46,687 bases of DNA from Luteimonas endophytica. GTDB taxonomy: Bacteria; Pseudomonadota; Gammaproteobacteria; Xanthomonadales; Xanthomonadaceae. Under the pieces are notes generated by a model. That model was given only the letters and a program-made list of their open reading frames with translations. It did no database searches and was not told the origin of the DNA. How positions within the stretch are numbered: position 1 is the first letter of the stretch; every line of letters starts with the position of its first letter. Both the position numbers and the translations under genes were made by a program. Of the stretch, positions 7,873-15,604 are shown one piece after another. The DNA lies in assembly GCF_029887875.1 (NCBI RefSeq), contig NZ_JARXRM010000023.1:29294-75980 (forward strand), written 5' to 3'.

Positions 7873-8838
7873 ATGGAATTCGACCTGATCGCCCGGATCC
7901 GCGCGCGCGCGGCATCGCGTCCGGACGTCGAGCTCGGGATCGGCGACGACGCGGCGATCGTGCGGGTCCCCGACGGCCTGCGGCTGGTGCTGGCCACCGA
8001 CACCCTCAACGCCGGGGTGCATTTCCCGGCCGGCACCGTGCCGGCCGACATCGGCTGGAAGGCGCTGGCGGTGAACCTGTCCGACCTGGCGGCGATGGCC
8101 GCCGAGCCGGCCTGGTGCACGCTGTCGCTCTCGCTGCCGCAGGCGGACGCGGCCTGGCTCGACGGTTTTCTCGACGGATTCCTCGACCTCGCCGCGCGCC
8201 ATGGCGTGGCGCTGGTGGGCGGCGATACCACCCGCGGGCCGCTCTCGGTCTGCGTCACCGCGCACGGCCTGGTCGCGCCGGGCCGCGCGCTGCGCCGCGG
8301 CGGTGCCATGGCCGGCGACGAGGTCTGGGTCACCGGCACCCTCGGCGACGCGGCCGCGGCGCTGGCGCTGGCGGGCACGGGCGCCGCGGCCGCCGCCGGT
8401 CCGCAGGCTGCCCGGGAGCTCCGCCGGCGGCTGGACCGGCCGGAACCGCGGGTCGGCGCGGGCCGGGCGCTCGCCGGTCTGGCCAGCGCCTGCATCGACG
8501 TGTCCGACGGCCTGCTCGCCGACCTCGGCCATGTCTGCGCCGCCGGCGGCGTCGGCGCCGAGGTCGCGCTCGACGCGCTGCCGGCCTCGGCGGCGCTGAT
8601 CGCGCTGTTCCCGCAGCGCGCGCGCCGCGCGCTGCAGGCGCGCGGCGGCGACGACTACGAGCTGTGCTTCACCGCGCCCGTGTCGCGCCGCGCCGCGATC
8701 GCCGATGCCCTGGCCGGCGCCGGCGTCGCGGCGACCCGGATCGGTGCGATCGTCGCCGGCGACCGCGTGCGCGCGCTGGATGCAGCGGGCGCGGAGTGGG
8801 TCGCGGATCGCGCGGGCTACCAGCATTTCGAGGGCTGA
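7873..8838 (+). CDS. thiL: Thiamine-monophosphate kinase
   Basis: Phosphorylates thiamine monophosphate to the active cofactor TPP. The 321-aa AIRS/PurM-fold protein shows the N-terminal ELGIGDDAAIV metal/ATP loop, DTLNAGVHFP, KALAVNLSDLAAMAAEP, the GGDTTRGP nucleotide loop, the SDGLLADLGH segment and GGDDYELCFT near the C-terminus. It starts at ATG 7873, 49 nt after nusB. It ends 15 nt before the convergent stop of the FAD-linked oxidase gene. Confidence 0.96.
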   Translation: MEFDLIARIRARAASRPDVELGIGDDAAIVRVPDGLRLVLATDTLNAGVHFPAGTVPADIGWKALAVNLSDLAAMAAEPAWCTLSLSLPQADAAWLDGFLDGFLDLAARHGVALVGGDTTRGPLSVCVTAHGLVAPGRALRRGGAMAGDEVWVTGTLGDAAAALALAGTGAAAAAGPQAARELRRRLDRPEPRVGAGRALAGLASACIDVSDGLLADLGHVCAAGGVGAEVALDALPASAALIALFPQRARRALQARGGDDYELCFTAPVSRRAAIADALAGAGVAATRIGAIVAGDRVRALDAAGAEWVADRAGYQHFEG

Positions 8839-8853
8839 CGCCTCGGCCGCCGC

Positions 8854-10233
8854 CTACGGCTCCGGCAGCACCTTGCCCGGGTTGAGGATGCCGTCCGGGT
8901 CCAGCGCCGCCTTCACCGCGCGCATCGCCGCCAGGGTCGGCGCGTCGAACGCATCGCGCATGAATTCGCGCTTGGCGGTGCCGATGCCGTGTTCGCCCGA
9001 CAGCGTGCCGCCCAGCGCCAGGGTGAGCGCGAACAGCCGCGGCAGCGCGGCGCGCGCGCGCGCGTCCTGCCCGGTGTCGTCGGGGTCGTAGAGGATGTTG
9101 GCGTGCAGGTTGCCGTTGCCGGCGTGGCCGAAGGCGACGATCGGGATGTCGAACTCGCGCGCCAGCGCCTCGATGCCCGCCACCAGTTCGGGGATCCGCG
9201 ACACCGGCACCACCACGTCCTCGTTGAGCTTGGCCGGGGCGATCGCACGCTGGGCGTGCGACAGCGCCTTGCGCGCGGCCCACAGGCGCGCGCTCGCGGC
9301 GTCGTCGGCGGCGCGCTCCAGCGCGCGCAGGCCCGGCCCGCGCGCCGCGCGCTCCAGCGCATCCAGCACGTGCGGGAGGGTGGCGGCATCGCCGTCGGCC
9401 TCGATCAGCAGCAGCGCACCGGCCTCCGCGATCTTCGCACCGCCGACCTCGCGCGCCAGGCGGATGGATGCGGCGTCCATGAATTCCAGCATCGCGGGGG
9501 TCGCCGGCTGCGCCATGATCCGCGCCACCGCCGCGGCGGCCGCCGTGGCGTCGTCGTAGAGCGCGCGCAGGCTGGCGCGCGCCGCGGGCACCGGCGCCAG
9601 CTTGAGGGTCGCCTCCACGATCAGCGCCAGGGTGCCTTCGCTGCCGACGATCAGGTGGGTGAGGTCGTAGCCGGTGGCGTCCTTGGTGGTCGCGCTGCCG
9701 ACGGTGACGAGGTCGCCGGTGCCGGTCACCGCCACCAGGCCGAGCACGTTGTCGCGGCTGGCCCCGTACTTCACGGTGTGCGGGCCGCCGGCGTTGCAGG
9801 CCAGGTTGCCGCCGATGGTGCAGTCGTCGGCGCTGGCGGGATCCGGCGGCCAGAACAGCCCGTGCGCCGCGAGCGCGCGCTGCAGGGCGCCGTTGCGCAC
9901 GCCGGGCTCCACCACCGCGACGCGGTCGTCGGCGCGGATCTCCCGGATGCGCGCCATGCGCGCGAACGACACCGCTACCGCGCCGCCGGCCAGCGCCGCT
10001 CCGGTGCTGCTGGTGGCGCTGCCCCGGGCGACCACCGCCACCCGGTGGCGGCGGCAGGCCCGGACCAGGGCGGCGACCTGTCCGCGGTCGGCCGGCGTGG
10101 CCACGCCGAGCGGCATGGCCGTGCGGCGCGAACCGTCGCCGGCGTGGGCGGCGAGCGCCGCCGCATCGCTCCGCCAGCCCGCGCCGAGCAGGTCGGCCAG
10201 TTCGGCATCGAGCGCGGCGGGGACGGAAGACAT
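8854..10233 (-). CDS. FAD-linked oxidase, D-lactate/glycolate dehydrogenase GlcD-like
   Basis: 459-aa flavoprotein of the vanillyl-alcohol-oxidase/GlcD family. The FAD-binding 4 domain (about 35-210) contains VVARGSATSSTGAALAGG and the signature CTIGGNLACNAGGPHTVKYG followed by RDNVLGL. The C-terminal FAD-oxidase domain has GHAGNGNLHANI and GGTLSGEHGIGTAKREFM, the usual metal/substrate segments. Such enzymes oxidise D-2-hydroxyacids such as D-lactate, glycolate or D-2-hydroxyglutarate; the exact substrate cannot be read from sequence. No GlcE/GlcF partners are adjacent. The ATG at 10233 gives a full-length N-terminus. Confidence 0.9.
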   Translation of the reverse strand: MSSVPAALDAELADLLGAGWRSDAAALAAHAGDGSRRTAMPLGVATPADRGQVAALVRACRRHRVAVVARGSATSSTGAALAGGAVAVSFARMARIREIRADDRVAVVEPGVRNGALQRALAAHGLFWPPDPASADDCTIGGNLACNAGGPHTVKYGASRDNVLGLVAVTGTGDLVTVGSATTKDATGYDLTHLIVGSEGTLALIVEATLKLAPVPAARASLRALYDDATAAAAAVARIMAQPATPAMLEFMDAASIRLAREVGGAKIAEAGALLLIEADGDAATLPHVLDALERAARGPGLRALERAADDAASARLWAARKALSHAQRAIAPAKLNEDVVVPVSRIPELVAGIEALAREFDIPIVAFGHAGNGNLHANILYDPDDTGQDARARAALPRLFALTLALGGTLSGEHGIGTAKREFMRDAFDAPTLAAMRAVKAALDPDGILNPGKVLPEP

Positions 10234-10278
10234 TGCCGGATTGTACGGTGGGCGGTCCACGCGCCCGGGCATCACCCT

Positions 10279-10386
10279 GTAGGAGCGGCCCAAGGCCGCG
10301 ACGGCTGCGGGTGGCTCGGACGGGTTGGCGGTGATTCCGGGCGTCGGCCGCCGTCGCCGGCTTTCGCGTGCGTGGCACGCTCCTAC
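10279..10386 (+). repeat. GTAG palindromic repeat unit, orientation A
   Basis: The left arm GTAGGAGCGGCCCAAGGCCG and the right arm TTCGCGTGCGTGGCACGCTC ending CTAC are separated by the conserved spacer with GGCGGTGATTCC. It lies upstream of the FAD oxidase start (10233) and downstream of yraN. Confidence 0.85.
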
Positions 10387-10417
10387 GGGTGGGGACGATC
10401 GTGCCCATTTTCCGCAG

Positions 10418-10488
10418 GAGCGACCCACGGCCGCGAAGCCGCGGGAGGTCAGGCAGGGTCGGGGGGTGATTCCGGCGGTGGCGGCTAC
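10418..10488 (+). repeat. Partial GTAG repeat abutting yraN
   Basis: Only the left arm (GCAGGAGCGACCCACGGCCG) and the spacer remain, ending in GGCGGCTAC at 10488. The final CTAC overlaps the yraN stop codon (TAG on the minus strand, 10485-10487). Confidence 0.55.
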
Positions 10489-10880
10489 AGGTCGTCGAGG
10501 CGGAACGCGTCGCGGATCCAGTGCAGCCGCGGCTCGGCCGGGTCGCCGTCGGCCTCGACCACGTCGAATCGGCAGGGCGCATCGGCGAGCGTGCGATGGC
10601 CGAGGAGGAACGCCTGGGCCGCGCGCACGATGCGCCGACGCTTGGCCGGCGTCACCGAGACCGCGCCGCCGCCGAACCCGGCCGAACGCCGGTAGCGCAC
10701 CTCGACGAACACCACGGTACCGGGACCGGCACGGCCCGCGGCCGGCGGGTCCAGCATCACCAGGTCGAGTTCGCCGCAGCGGAAGTTCGCATTGGCGGCC
10801 AGTTCGCGCAGTCCGGCGCGCAGCAGGTGGTCCCGCGCCGCGCGTTCGACATCGTCGCCGCGCGCGCGGGTCAGGCTCAC
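10485..10880 (-). CDS. yraN: UPF0102 family protein YraN
   Basis: 131-aa member of the UPF0102/YraN family, which has a restriction-endonuclease-like fold. Visible family features are the [21 protein letters not shown] start and the predicted nuclease core [12 protein letters not shown] followed by VFVEVRYRR (an E-x-D...E-V-R-x-R pattern). Cellular role not settled. A GTG start at 10880 overlaps the lpoA stop by 4 nt, so both genes form an operon, as yraM-yraN do in many gammaproteobacteria. The stop codon is embedded in a CTAC that looks like the end of a partial GTAG repeat. Confidence 0.92.
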   Translation of the reverse strand: MSLTRARGDDVERAARDHLLRAGLRELAANANFRCGELDLVMLDPPAAGRAGPGTVVFVEVRYRRSAGFGGGAVSVTPAKRRRIVRAAQAFLLGHRTLADAPCRFDVVEADGDPAEPRLHWIRDAFRLDDL

Positions 10881-12268
10881 CCGCCGGTCGCGCCCAGCGG
10901 CACCACGTGGCCGCCGCTGAAGGTGGCCCAGGCCGGCGTGCGCAGCACGTTGCCGAACCCGTCGATGCGCAGCGTGCCGGTGGCGCCGCGCAGCTCCGCG
11001 TTGGCGTCGCCGATCAGCCGTTCCATGAAGGCGGTGATCAGCCAGGCGTCGTAGCCGAACGCGAACAGCCGTGCCGCCGGACCGCGCGCGGTCGGGAGTG
11101 CGGCCGCCACGCTCGATGCCATGGGCAGCCCGGCCACGCCGGTCGCGGTCCAGCGCTCGGTCGGGAACACGATGCCGTCCAACGCCACGTCGTCCTCGCT
11201 GTTGCCGCTGCCGTAGAGCTGCGAGGTGCCCACCCGCGGCCGGGTGGCATAGCCGGCGGCCACCAGCTGCGGCGCGATCGCGCGCGCCTGCGCCCCGCGC
11301 AGGCCGAGGAACACGGCTTCGGCGCCGTCCGGCTTCAGCATGGCGTTGCGCAGCGCCTCGGTCATGTCAGGCGGCGTCTCTCCGGTCACCACCAGCATGT
11401 CGCTGACGGCGCCGCCGCCGGCCTCGAACTGGCGGCGGAACGCGTCGACGCTGCGGCGAGCGTTGTCGTCGGCACCGTTCAGCACCAGCACCCGGCGCAC
11501 GTTGCGCGACAGCAGGTAGTCGGCCGCGGCGATGCCGTCGTCCTCGGGCGCCAGGGCGAAGCTGAAGCTGCCGGTGGGGGCCTCTTCGCCGACCCGGTTG
11601 AGCGCGAGCACAGGGACCCGCAGCAGCGCCGGGTCGCGCAGCACCGCGGCCACCTCGTCGCGCCCGAGCGGCCCGAGCACGTAATCGGCGCCCTCGCCGA
11701 CCGCGCGCTGGTAGGCGGCGCTGGCGCCGGCCGGGGTGCCGGTGGTGTCGTAGAACTGCACTTCCGGGCGCTGCCGGCGCTCGCCGTAGTAGCCGGCCAG
11801 CAGGCCGTCGCGCACCGGCGCGGCCGCGGTCGCCAGGTGCCCCGACAGCGGCAGCAGCACCGCCAGCCGCAACGGCGGCCGGTAGCCGTCGGGATCGGCG
11901 GCCGGGCGGTTGCCGGCGTGCGCGTTCCACAGTGCGTCCAGATCGAACGGCCGCGGCAGCGGCAGGTTGCGGGCGAGCAGCGCGCGGCCGGCGAAGCCGT
12001 ACAGTGGGTCGCCGACCGGCAGGGCGGCAGCGCCCTGCGCCAGGGTCTGGTCGTCGATCCCGGCCAGCAGGCGCTCGATTTCACGCGCGCCCTCGGCGCG
12101 CGCCTGGCCGCTGAGCCCGACCTGCTCGCGCGCCAGCGCCGCCGCCGCCGCCAGCGCGGGATCCGACGGGGCGGTCGAGGTGGCCGGGCCGCTGACCTGC
12201 ACCGAGGCGCAGCCGGCCAGCAGCAGCGTGGCCAGCAGCAGGAGGATCCGGGAGGTCGATCGCCGCAT
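10877..12268 (-). CDS. lpoA: Penicillin-binding protein activator LpoA (LppC/YraM)
   Basis: Outer membrane lipoprotein that stimulates PBP1a. The signal peptide [13 protein letters not shown] carries a lipobox LAGC (Cys20). The C-terminal part (about 130-440) is a periplasmic-binding-protein-like domain: [69 protein letters not shown] and [10 protein letters not shown]. At 463 aa it is shorter than E. coli LpoA (about 680 aa), because the N-terminal TPR domain is largely missing; only a short linker rich in Ala precedes the binding domain. It is transcribed divergently from rsmI, the conserved pairing. Confidence 0.92.
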   Translation of the reverse strand: MRRSTSRILLLLATLLLAGCASVQVSGPATSTAPSDPALAAAAALAREQVGLSGQARAEGAREIERLLAGIDDQTLAQGAAALPVGDPLYGFAGRALLARNLPLPRPFDLDALWNAHAGNRPAADPDGYRPPLRLAVLLPLSGHLATAAAPVRDGLLAGYYGERRQRPEVQFYDTTGTPAGASAAYQRAVGEGADYVLGPLGRDEVAAVLRDPALLRVPVLALNRVGEEAPTGSFSFALAPEDDGIAAADYLLSRNVRRVLVLNGADDNARRSVDAFRRQFEAGGGAVSDMLVVTGETPPDMTEALRNAMLKPDGAEAVFLGLRGAQARAIAPQLVAAGYATRPRVGTSQLYGSGNSEDDVALDGIVFPTERWTATGVAGLPMASSVAAALPTARGPAARLFAFGYDAWLITAFMERLIGDANAELRGATGTLRIDGFGNVLRTPAWATFSGGHVVPLGATGG

Positions 12269-12299
12269 GGGTCACAGTCCGTGGTGAAGAACGGCTAGG

Positions 12300-12305
12300 A
12301 TTCTA
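12300..12305 (-). promoter_or_regulatory. Putative lpoA -10 box (TAGAAT)
   Basis: On the minus strand TAGAAT lies 31 nt before the lpoA ATG, in the 58-nt divergent gap with rsmI. The overlapping plus-strand TAGGAT (12296-12301) could serve rsmI. Confidence 0.4.
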
Positions 12306-12326
12306 CCGCCCCAGTGCGGAGAGACC

Positions 12327-13166
12327 ATGCCAGGCCCAGAAACCGCCGGAACGCTGCACGTGGTGGCCACCCCGATCGGCAATCTCGACGATCTGTCGCC
12401 GCGCGCGCAGCGGATCCTGCGCGAAGTGGACGCGGTCTGCGCTGAAGACACCCGCCACAGCCGCCAGTTGCTGGCGCACTTCGGCATCGCCACGCCGCTG
12501 CTGGCGCTGCACGAGCACAACGAGGAACAGCTGGCGGGGCGGCTGGTGGCGCGCCTGCAGGGCGGCGATGCGCTGGCCCTGGTCAGCGATGCCGGCACCC
12601 CCCTGGTCAGCGATCCGGGCTACCGCCTGGTGCGGGCCGCGCGCCGGGCCGGGGTGCGGGTCAGCCCGGTGCCGGGCCCCAGCGCCCTGGTCGCGGCGCT
12701 GAGCGTGGCCGGCCTAGCCAGCGACCGGTTCGTGTTCGAAGGCTTCCTGCCGGCGAAGGCGGCGGCGCGCCGCGAACGCCTGGCCGGCCTGGCCGCCGAG
12801 CCGCGCACGCTGATCTTCTACGAGTCCTCGCACCGCATCGCCGACACCCTGGACGATATGCGCGCGTCTTTCGGGGGCGGCCGGCCGGCGGTGCTGGCGC
12901 GGGAGCTGACCAAGCTGTTCGAGACGGTGCTCGACGGCAGCCTCGACCAGCTGGCCGCGGCGCTGGCGGCCGATCCGAACCAGCGCCGCGGCGAATTCGT
13001 GGTGCTGGTGGAGGGGGCCGGGGACGCGGCCGACGCGCGGCTTGCGCACGGGCGCCGGGTCTACGCGCTGCTGGCCGCGCACCTGCCGCCCTCGACCGCG
13101 GCGCGGCTCGCCGCCGAGCTCAGCGGCGCGCCGCGCAAGGCGCTCTACGGGCAGGAACCGGCTTGA
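12327..13166 (+). CDS. rsmI: 16S rRNA (cytidine-1402-2'-O)-methyltransferase RsmI
   Basis: Methylates the 2'-O of C1402 in 16S rRNA using SAM. 279 aa of the tetrapyrrole-methylase (SAM-MT) fold. Signatures are LHVVATPIGNLDDLSPRA, CAEDTRHSRQLLAHFGI, ALVSDAGTPLVSDPGY, VSPVPGPSALVAALSVAGL and FYESSHRIADTL. The ATG at 12327 follows GCGGAGAGACC, a fair SD. Together with the divergent lpoA-yraN pair this is the conserved yraL-yraM-yraN neighbourhood. Confidence 0.96.
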   Translation: MPGPETAGTLHVVATPIGNLDDLSPRAQRILREVDAVCAEDTRHSRQLLAHFGIATPLLALHEHNEEQLAGRLVARLQGGDALALVSDAGTPLVSDPGYRLVRAARRAGVRVSPVPGPSALVAALSVAGLASDRFVFEGFLPAKAAARRERLAGLAAEPRTLIFYESSHRIADTLDDMRASFGGGRPAVLARELTKLFETVLDGSLDQLAAALAADPNQRRGEFVVLVEGAGDAADARLAHGRRVYALLAAHLPPSTAARLAAELSGAPRKALYGQEPA

Positions 13167-13182
13167 GCGGGAGGCCCCGGCG

Positions 13183-14196
13183 ATGAGGCCGGTCCCGTGC
13201 CTGGCGGCGGCCCTGACCGCGCTCGCCTGCCTCTGCGCCTGCACCTACCGGGTACGCGAGTCCAACATCGTCATACCGCGTGCCGCCCCGGCGGTCGACC
13301 TCGCGGCACTGCGCGCCGAACTGGGATGCTACCGGATCGCGGAGGACCGCATTGCTGCCGCGGACGGTGCGAGCCTGTATTCGCTGCGGCTGTCGCGCGC
13401 CGACGCCCGGGCCACCGTGCTCTACTTCGGCGGCAACGGCTATACCGTAGGCAGGTGGGCAGCGGCCACCGCCCGCAACTACGCCCGCGTGCCGGTCAAC
13501 GTGGTGCTGGTCGACCACCGCGGCTATGGCGCGAGCGGCGGCGACCCCACGCTCGATGCGCTGCTGGCCGACGCCGTGCTGGTCTACGACCGGGTGGCGG
13601 CGGATCCCGCGCTCGGCGCGCTTCCCCTGCTGGTCCATGGCCATTCCCTGGGCAGCTTCATGGCCGGGCAGGTGGCCGGCCAGCGGCGCTTGGATGGCCT
13701 GATCCTCGAGGCCACCGCCACCACCACCGAGGACTGGGCGGCGCATCTGCGCTCGCGCCAGCCCCTGTGGCTTCGGATGCTGGTCCGGCGGGTGGTGCCG
13801 GAGGAGGCGATCGCCGGCCGCGGCAACCTGGCGCTCGCGCCGGGGCTCGACGAGCCGGTGCTGTATGTCGTCGGCAGCGAGGACGAGGTCACGCCGCCGC
13901 ATCTGGCGCGGGCGTTGTTCGACGCGACTGCGCTGCCCGAGGGCCGCAAGCGCCTGCTGGTGGTCCCCGGCGGTGGGCACATGGATGCGGCGCGGTCGCC
14001 CCGGTTCGGCGCTGCGCTGGCGGATTTCATCGCGATGATCGCGGCTGAACCGGCCGCGGGGACGAGTCCGCCGGCGGTGGCCTCCGCGTGCGACAATGGC
14101 CGTGGCGGAGTCGGCCAGGCAGTCGCGTCATCCCGGCCCTTCGGGGCGGCGGATGCCGAGGAAAGTCCGGGCTCCACAGGGCACGGTGCCAGGTAA
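13183..14196 (+). CDS. Alpha/beta hydrolase lipoprotein
   Basis: 337-aa predicted lipoprotein with an alpha/beta-hydrolase domain. The signal LTALACLCAC gives a plausible lipobox LCAC (Cys20). The hydrolase core shows YFGGNGYTVGRW (oxyanion region), VDHRGYGASGGDPT, the nucleophile elbow HGHSLGSF with Ser within GHSLG, the acid strand LYVVGSEDEVTPP and the histidine in VVPGGGHMDAA. Similar to the YhfT/BEM46-like serine hydrolases; substrate unknown. The last roughly 45 residues (from about EPAAGTSPPAV) have no hydrolase character, and about 30 codons run through the 5' part of rnpB, so the true ancestral stop may have been lost. The ATG follows GGGAGGCCCCGG. Confidence 0.8.
   Translation: MRPVPCLAAALTALACLCACTYRVRESNIVIPRAAPAVDLAALRAELGCYRIAEDRIAAADGASLYSLRLSRADARATVLYFGGNGYTVGRWAAATARNYARVPVNVVLVDHRGYGASGGDPTLDALLADAVLVYDRVAADPALGALPLLVHGHSLGSFMAGQVAGQRRLDGLILEATATTTEDWAAHLRSRQPLWLRMLVRRVVPEEAIAGRGNLALAPGLDEPVLYVVGSEDEVTPPHLARALFDATALPEGRKRLLVVPGGGHMDAARSPRFGAALADFIAMIAAEPAAGTSPPAVASACDNGRGGVGQAVASSRPFGAADAEESPGSTGHGAR
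14092..14097 (+). promoter_or_regulatory. Putative rnpB -10 box (GACAAT)
   Basis: GACAAT sits 8-10 nt before the expected 5' end of RNase P RNA and inside the 3' part of the hydrolase gene. No clear -35 box. Confidence 0.4.
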
Positions 14197-14470
14197 TGCC
14201 TGGGCGGCGCGAGCCGACGGAAAGTGCAACAGAAAGCAGACCGCCGATGGCCCGCAAGGGATCAGGCAAGGGTGAAACGGTGCGGTAAGAGCGCACCGCG
14301 AGTCCGGCAACGGACCGGCACGGCAAACCCCACCGGGAGCAAGGCCAAATAGGGACCTCATGACGTGGCCCGCGTCGGGTCCGGGTAGGCTGCTCGAGCG
14401 TAGCGGTGACGCTGCGCCTAGAGGAATGACTGTCCACGACAGAACCCGGCTTATCGGCCGGCTCCGCCAC
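14105..14470 (+). ncRNA. rnpB: RNase P RNA (M1 RNA), bacterial class A
   Basis: Catalytic RNA that trims tRNA 5' leaders. Conserved segments in order: AGTCGGCCAGGCAGTCGCG (P1-P3 start), GAGGAAAGTCCGGGCTCC (CR-I), CAGGGCACGGTGCCAGGTAA, GCAACAGAAAGCAGACCGCC (CR-II/III), AAGGGTGAAACGGTGCGGTA (P12 region), ACCCCACCGGGAGCAAGGCC (the GGU-binding loop with GGAGCAAG), CTAGAGGAATGACTGTCC and ACAGAACCCGGCTTATCGGC (CR-V). The 3' end is set where the CCGGCTC strand pairs back to GAGTCGGCC; the ends are good to a few nt. Its 5' 90 nt overlap the reading frame of the preceding hydrolase. Confidence 0.97.
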
Positions 14471-14553
14471 CTTCCCCCTCACCGCGATCGGTTCGCGCAG
14501 TGGCCCGCGTGCGCCCCGGGGTGCGGCGGGCGGAGCCAGCACCTCCATGCCGG

Positions 14554-14790
14554 TCAGCGGGCGATGACGACCTCCACCCGGCGGTTGCGCGCGCGGCCCG
14601 CTGGGTGGCCGGAGCCGTCCGCGGCCGCATTCGGCGCCACCGGCTGCGCTTCGCCGAACCCGCGCGCCTGCAGCCGGGACGCCGGCACCGTCGCCCCGGC
14701 GACCAGCCACGCGACCACCGCCTCCGCGCGCCGCTGGGAGAGCGCGAGGTTGCGCGCCGCGGGCCTCTTACCCCAGCGCCCGGGATGGCG
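14554..14790 (-). pseudogene. Remnant of an OmpA-family C-terminal domain
   Basis: Read on the minus strand, the frame ending at the TGA at 14554-14556 gives RNLALSQRRAEAVVAWLVAG, then VPASRLQARGFGEAQPVAPN, then the ending HPAGRARNRRVEVVIAR. This is the hallmark of peptidoglycan-binding OmpA domains (N..LS.RRA, G.G...P, NRRVE). Upstream of about 14790 the similarity fades and no start codon or beta-barrel/anchor part is found. About 75 codons survive, which I read as the 3' remnant of a decayed gene between rnpB and mraZ. Confidence 0.7.
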
Positions 14791-14936
14791 CTCTCGGCGC
14801 GCCGTTCATGGCCGGAGCGTCTGGTGGTTTCGCGGCGGCGTTGGCGCTTCTCGCTCCCGCCCGCGGCCGCGTCGTGTCCTTCACATGTCCTTTACGCCAT
14901 CCTGAACCCGTCGCATGCAGCGTGAGAATGATCACC

Positions 14937-14953
14937 GTCTCAAAATTTGAGAC
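14937..14953. promoter_or_regulatory. Operator-like palindrome upstream of mraZ
   Basis: GTCTCAAAATTTGAGAC has perfect 8-bp arms around a single A, in an AT-rich stretch about 100 nt before the TTGACA box. The binding protein is unknown. Confidence 0.5.
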
Positions 14954-14959
14954 GAAACA

Positions 14960-15056
14960 GGGGGTTGTGGATAAAGCTTGAACAAGTCTCTGAAGTCGTC
15001 TGCAAGTCCTTGACCCAACAGGTGAAATTGCCTGTGCAAAGTTGTTGACAACCCCC
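14960..15056. repeat. Inverted repeat bracketing the mraZ upstream region, with a DnaA box
   Basis: GGGGGTTGT (14960-14968) and ACAACCCCC (15048-15056) are perfect 9-bp inverted copies 79 nt apart. The left copy overlaps TGTGGATAA (14966-14974), the exact reverse complement of the DnaA box TTATCCACA; the right copy overlaps the TTGACA -35. Confidence 0.5.
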
Positions 15057-15072
15057 AGGACGGGTCATAAGG
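15045..15072 (+). promoter_or_regulatory. Candidate promoter of the mraZ/division cluster
   Basis: A perfect TTGACA (15045-15050) is followed at 15-17 nt by CATAAG/TAAGGT (15066-15073). It is the best -35 in the region and sits directly in front of the TGG array and mraZ. Confidence 0.55.
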
Positions 15073-15107
15073 TGGCAATTCGTGGGGCTACCGGGAATCT
15101 GGTGGCA
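15072..15107 (+). promoter_or_regulatory. Candidate MraZ operator: TGG repeats with 10-nt period
   Basis: TGGC (15073), TGGG (15083), GGGA (15093) and TGGC (15103) recur at exactly 10-nt steps, that is 5-nt boxes with 5-nt spacers, between the -10 and the mraZ start. MraZ is known to bind arrays of TGGGN boxes spaced by 5 nt at its own promoter. One of the four boxes is degenerate. Confidence 0.6.
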
Positions 15108-15157
15108 TACCGCGGCAATGAAGCCCGCCGCAGACGGGCATTCCGGGCAGGACTGTT

Positions 15158-15604
15158 GTGTTCCAGGGCGAGACCGCCATCACAATCGACGAGAAGGGCC
15201 GGCTGGCGATTCCGACCGCCTACCGGGATCTCGTCGCGCGCGTGTGCGGCAACCGCCTGGTGATCACCTACAACCCGTTCGAGTCGGGCTGCCTGTTCCT
15301 GTACCCCGAGAAGGAGTGGGAGCGGGTGCGCGATGCGGTCAATGCCCTGCCGGGGACGCTCTCCGCGCACCGCCGCATGCAGCGCAACCTGGTCGGCTCG
15401 GCGGCGCCCGTGGAACTGGACGGCAGCAGCCGGATCGGCATTCCCGCCAGCCACCGCAGCGCGGTCGGCATCGAGCGCCGCGCGGTGCTGCTCGGCATGG
15501 GCGACAAGTTCGAACTGTGGAGCGAGCAGGCGCACCACGCGCAGATCCGCCAGACGATTTCTGACGAGGATCTGAGCGAGCACATGCTCGAGCTCAGGTT
15601 GTGA
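15158..15604 (+). CDS. mraZ: Transcriptional regulator MraZ
   Basis: 148-aa double-SpoVT/AbrB-like protein that autoregulates the division cluster by binding repeats at its promoter. Visible are the two half-domains: [22 protein letters not shown] and [35 protein letters not shown], each with the DxxGR/DxxSR turn. A GTG start at 15158 is favoured because it gives the usual MF.GE start and follows GGGCAGGA. It overlaps rsmH by 4 nt. Confidence 0.96.
   Translation: MFQGETAITIDEKGRLAIPTAYRDLVARVCGNRLVITYNPFESGCLFLYPEKEWERVRDAVNALPGTLSAHRRMQRNLVGSAAPVELDGSSRIGIPASHRSAVGIERRAVLLGMGDKFELWSEQAHHAQIRQTISDEDLSEHMLELRL

Noticed and set aside
8669..10582. Long open frames opposite or alongside real genes (also 3229-36585 scale examples such as the minus strand of secA)
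   Set aside because: These are by-products of high third-position GC; their sequences are Arg/Ala/Gly-rich and match no family, while the real genes in the other frame do.
14881..15157. Replication origin (DnaA box in an AT-rich region)
   Set aside because: Only one exact DnaA box is present and dnaA/dnaN/gidA-type neighbours are absent; it fits a regulatory site better.
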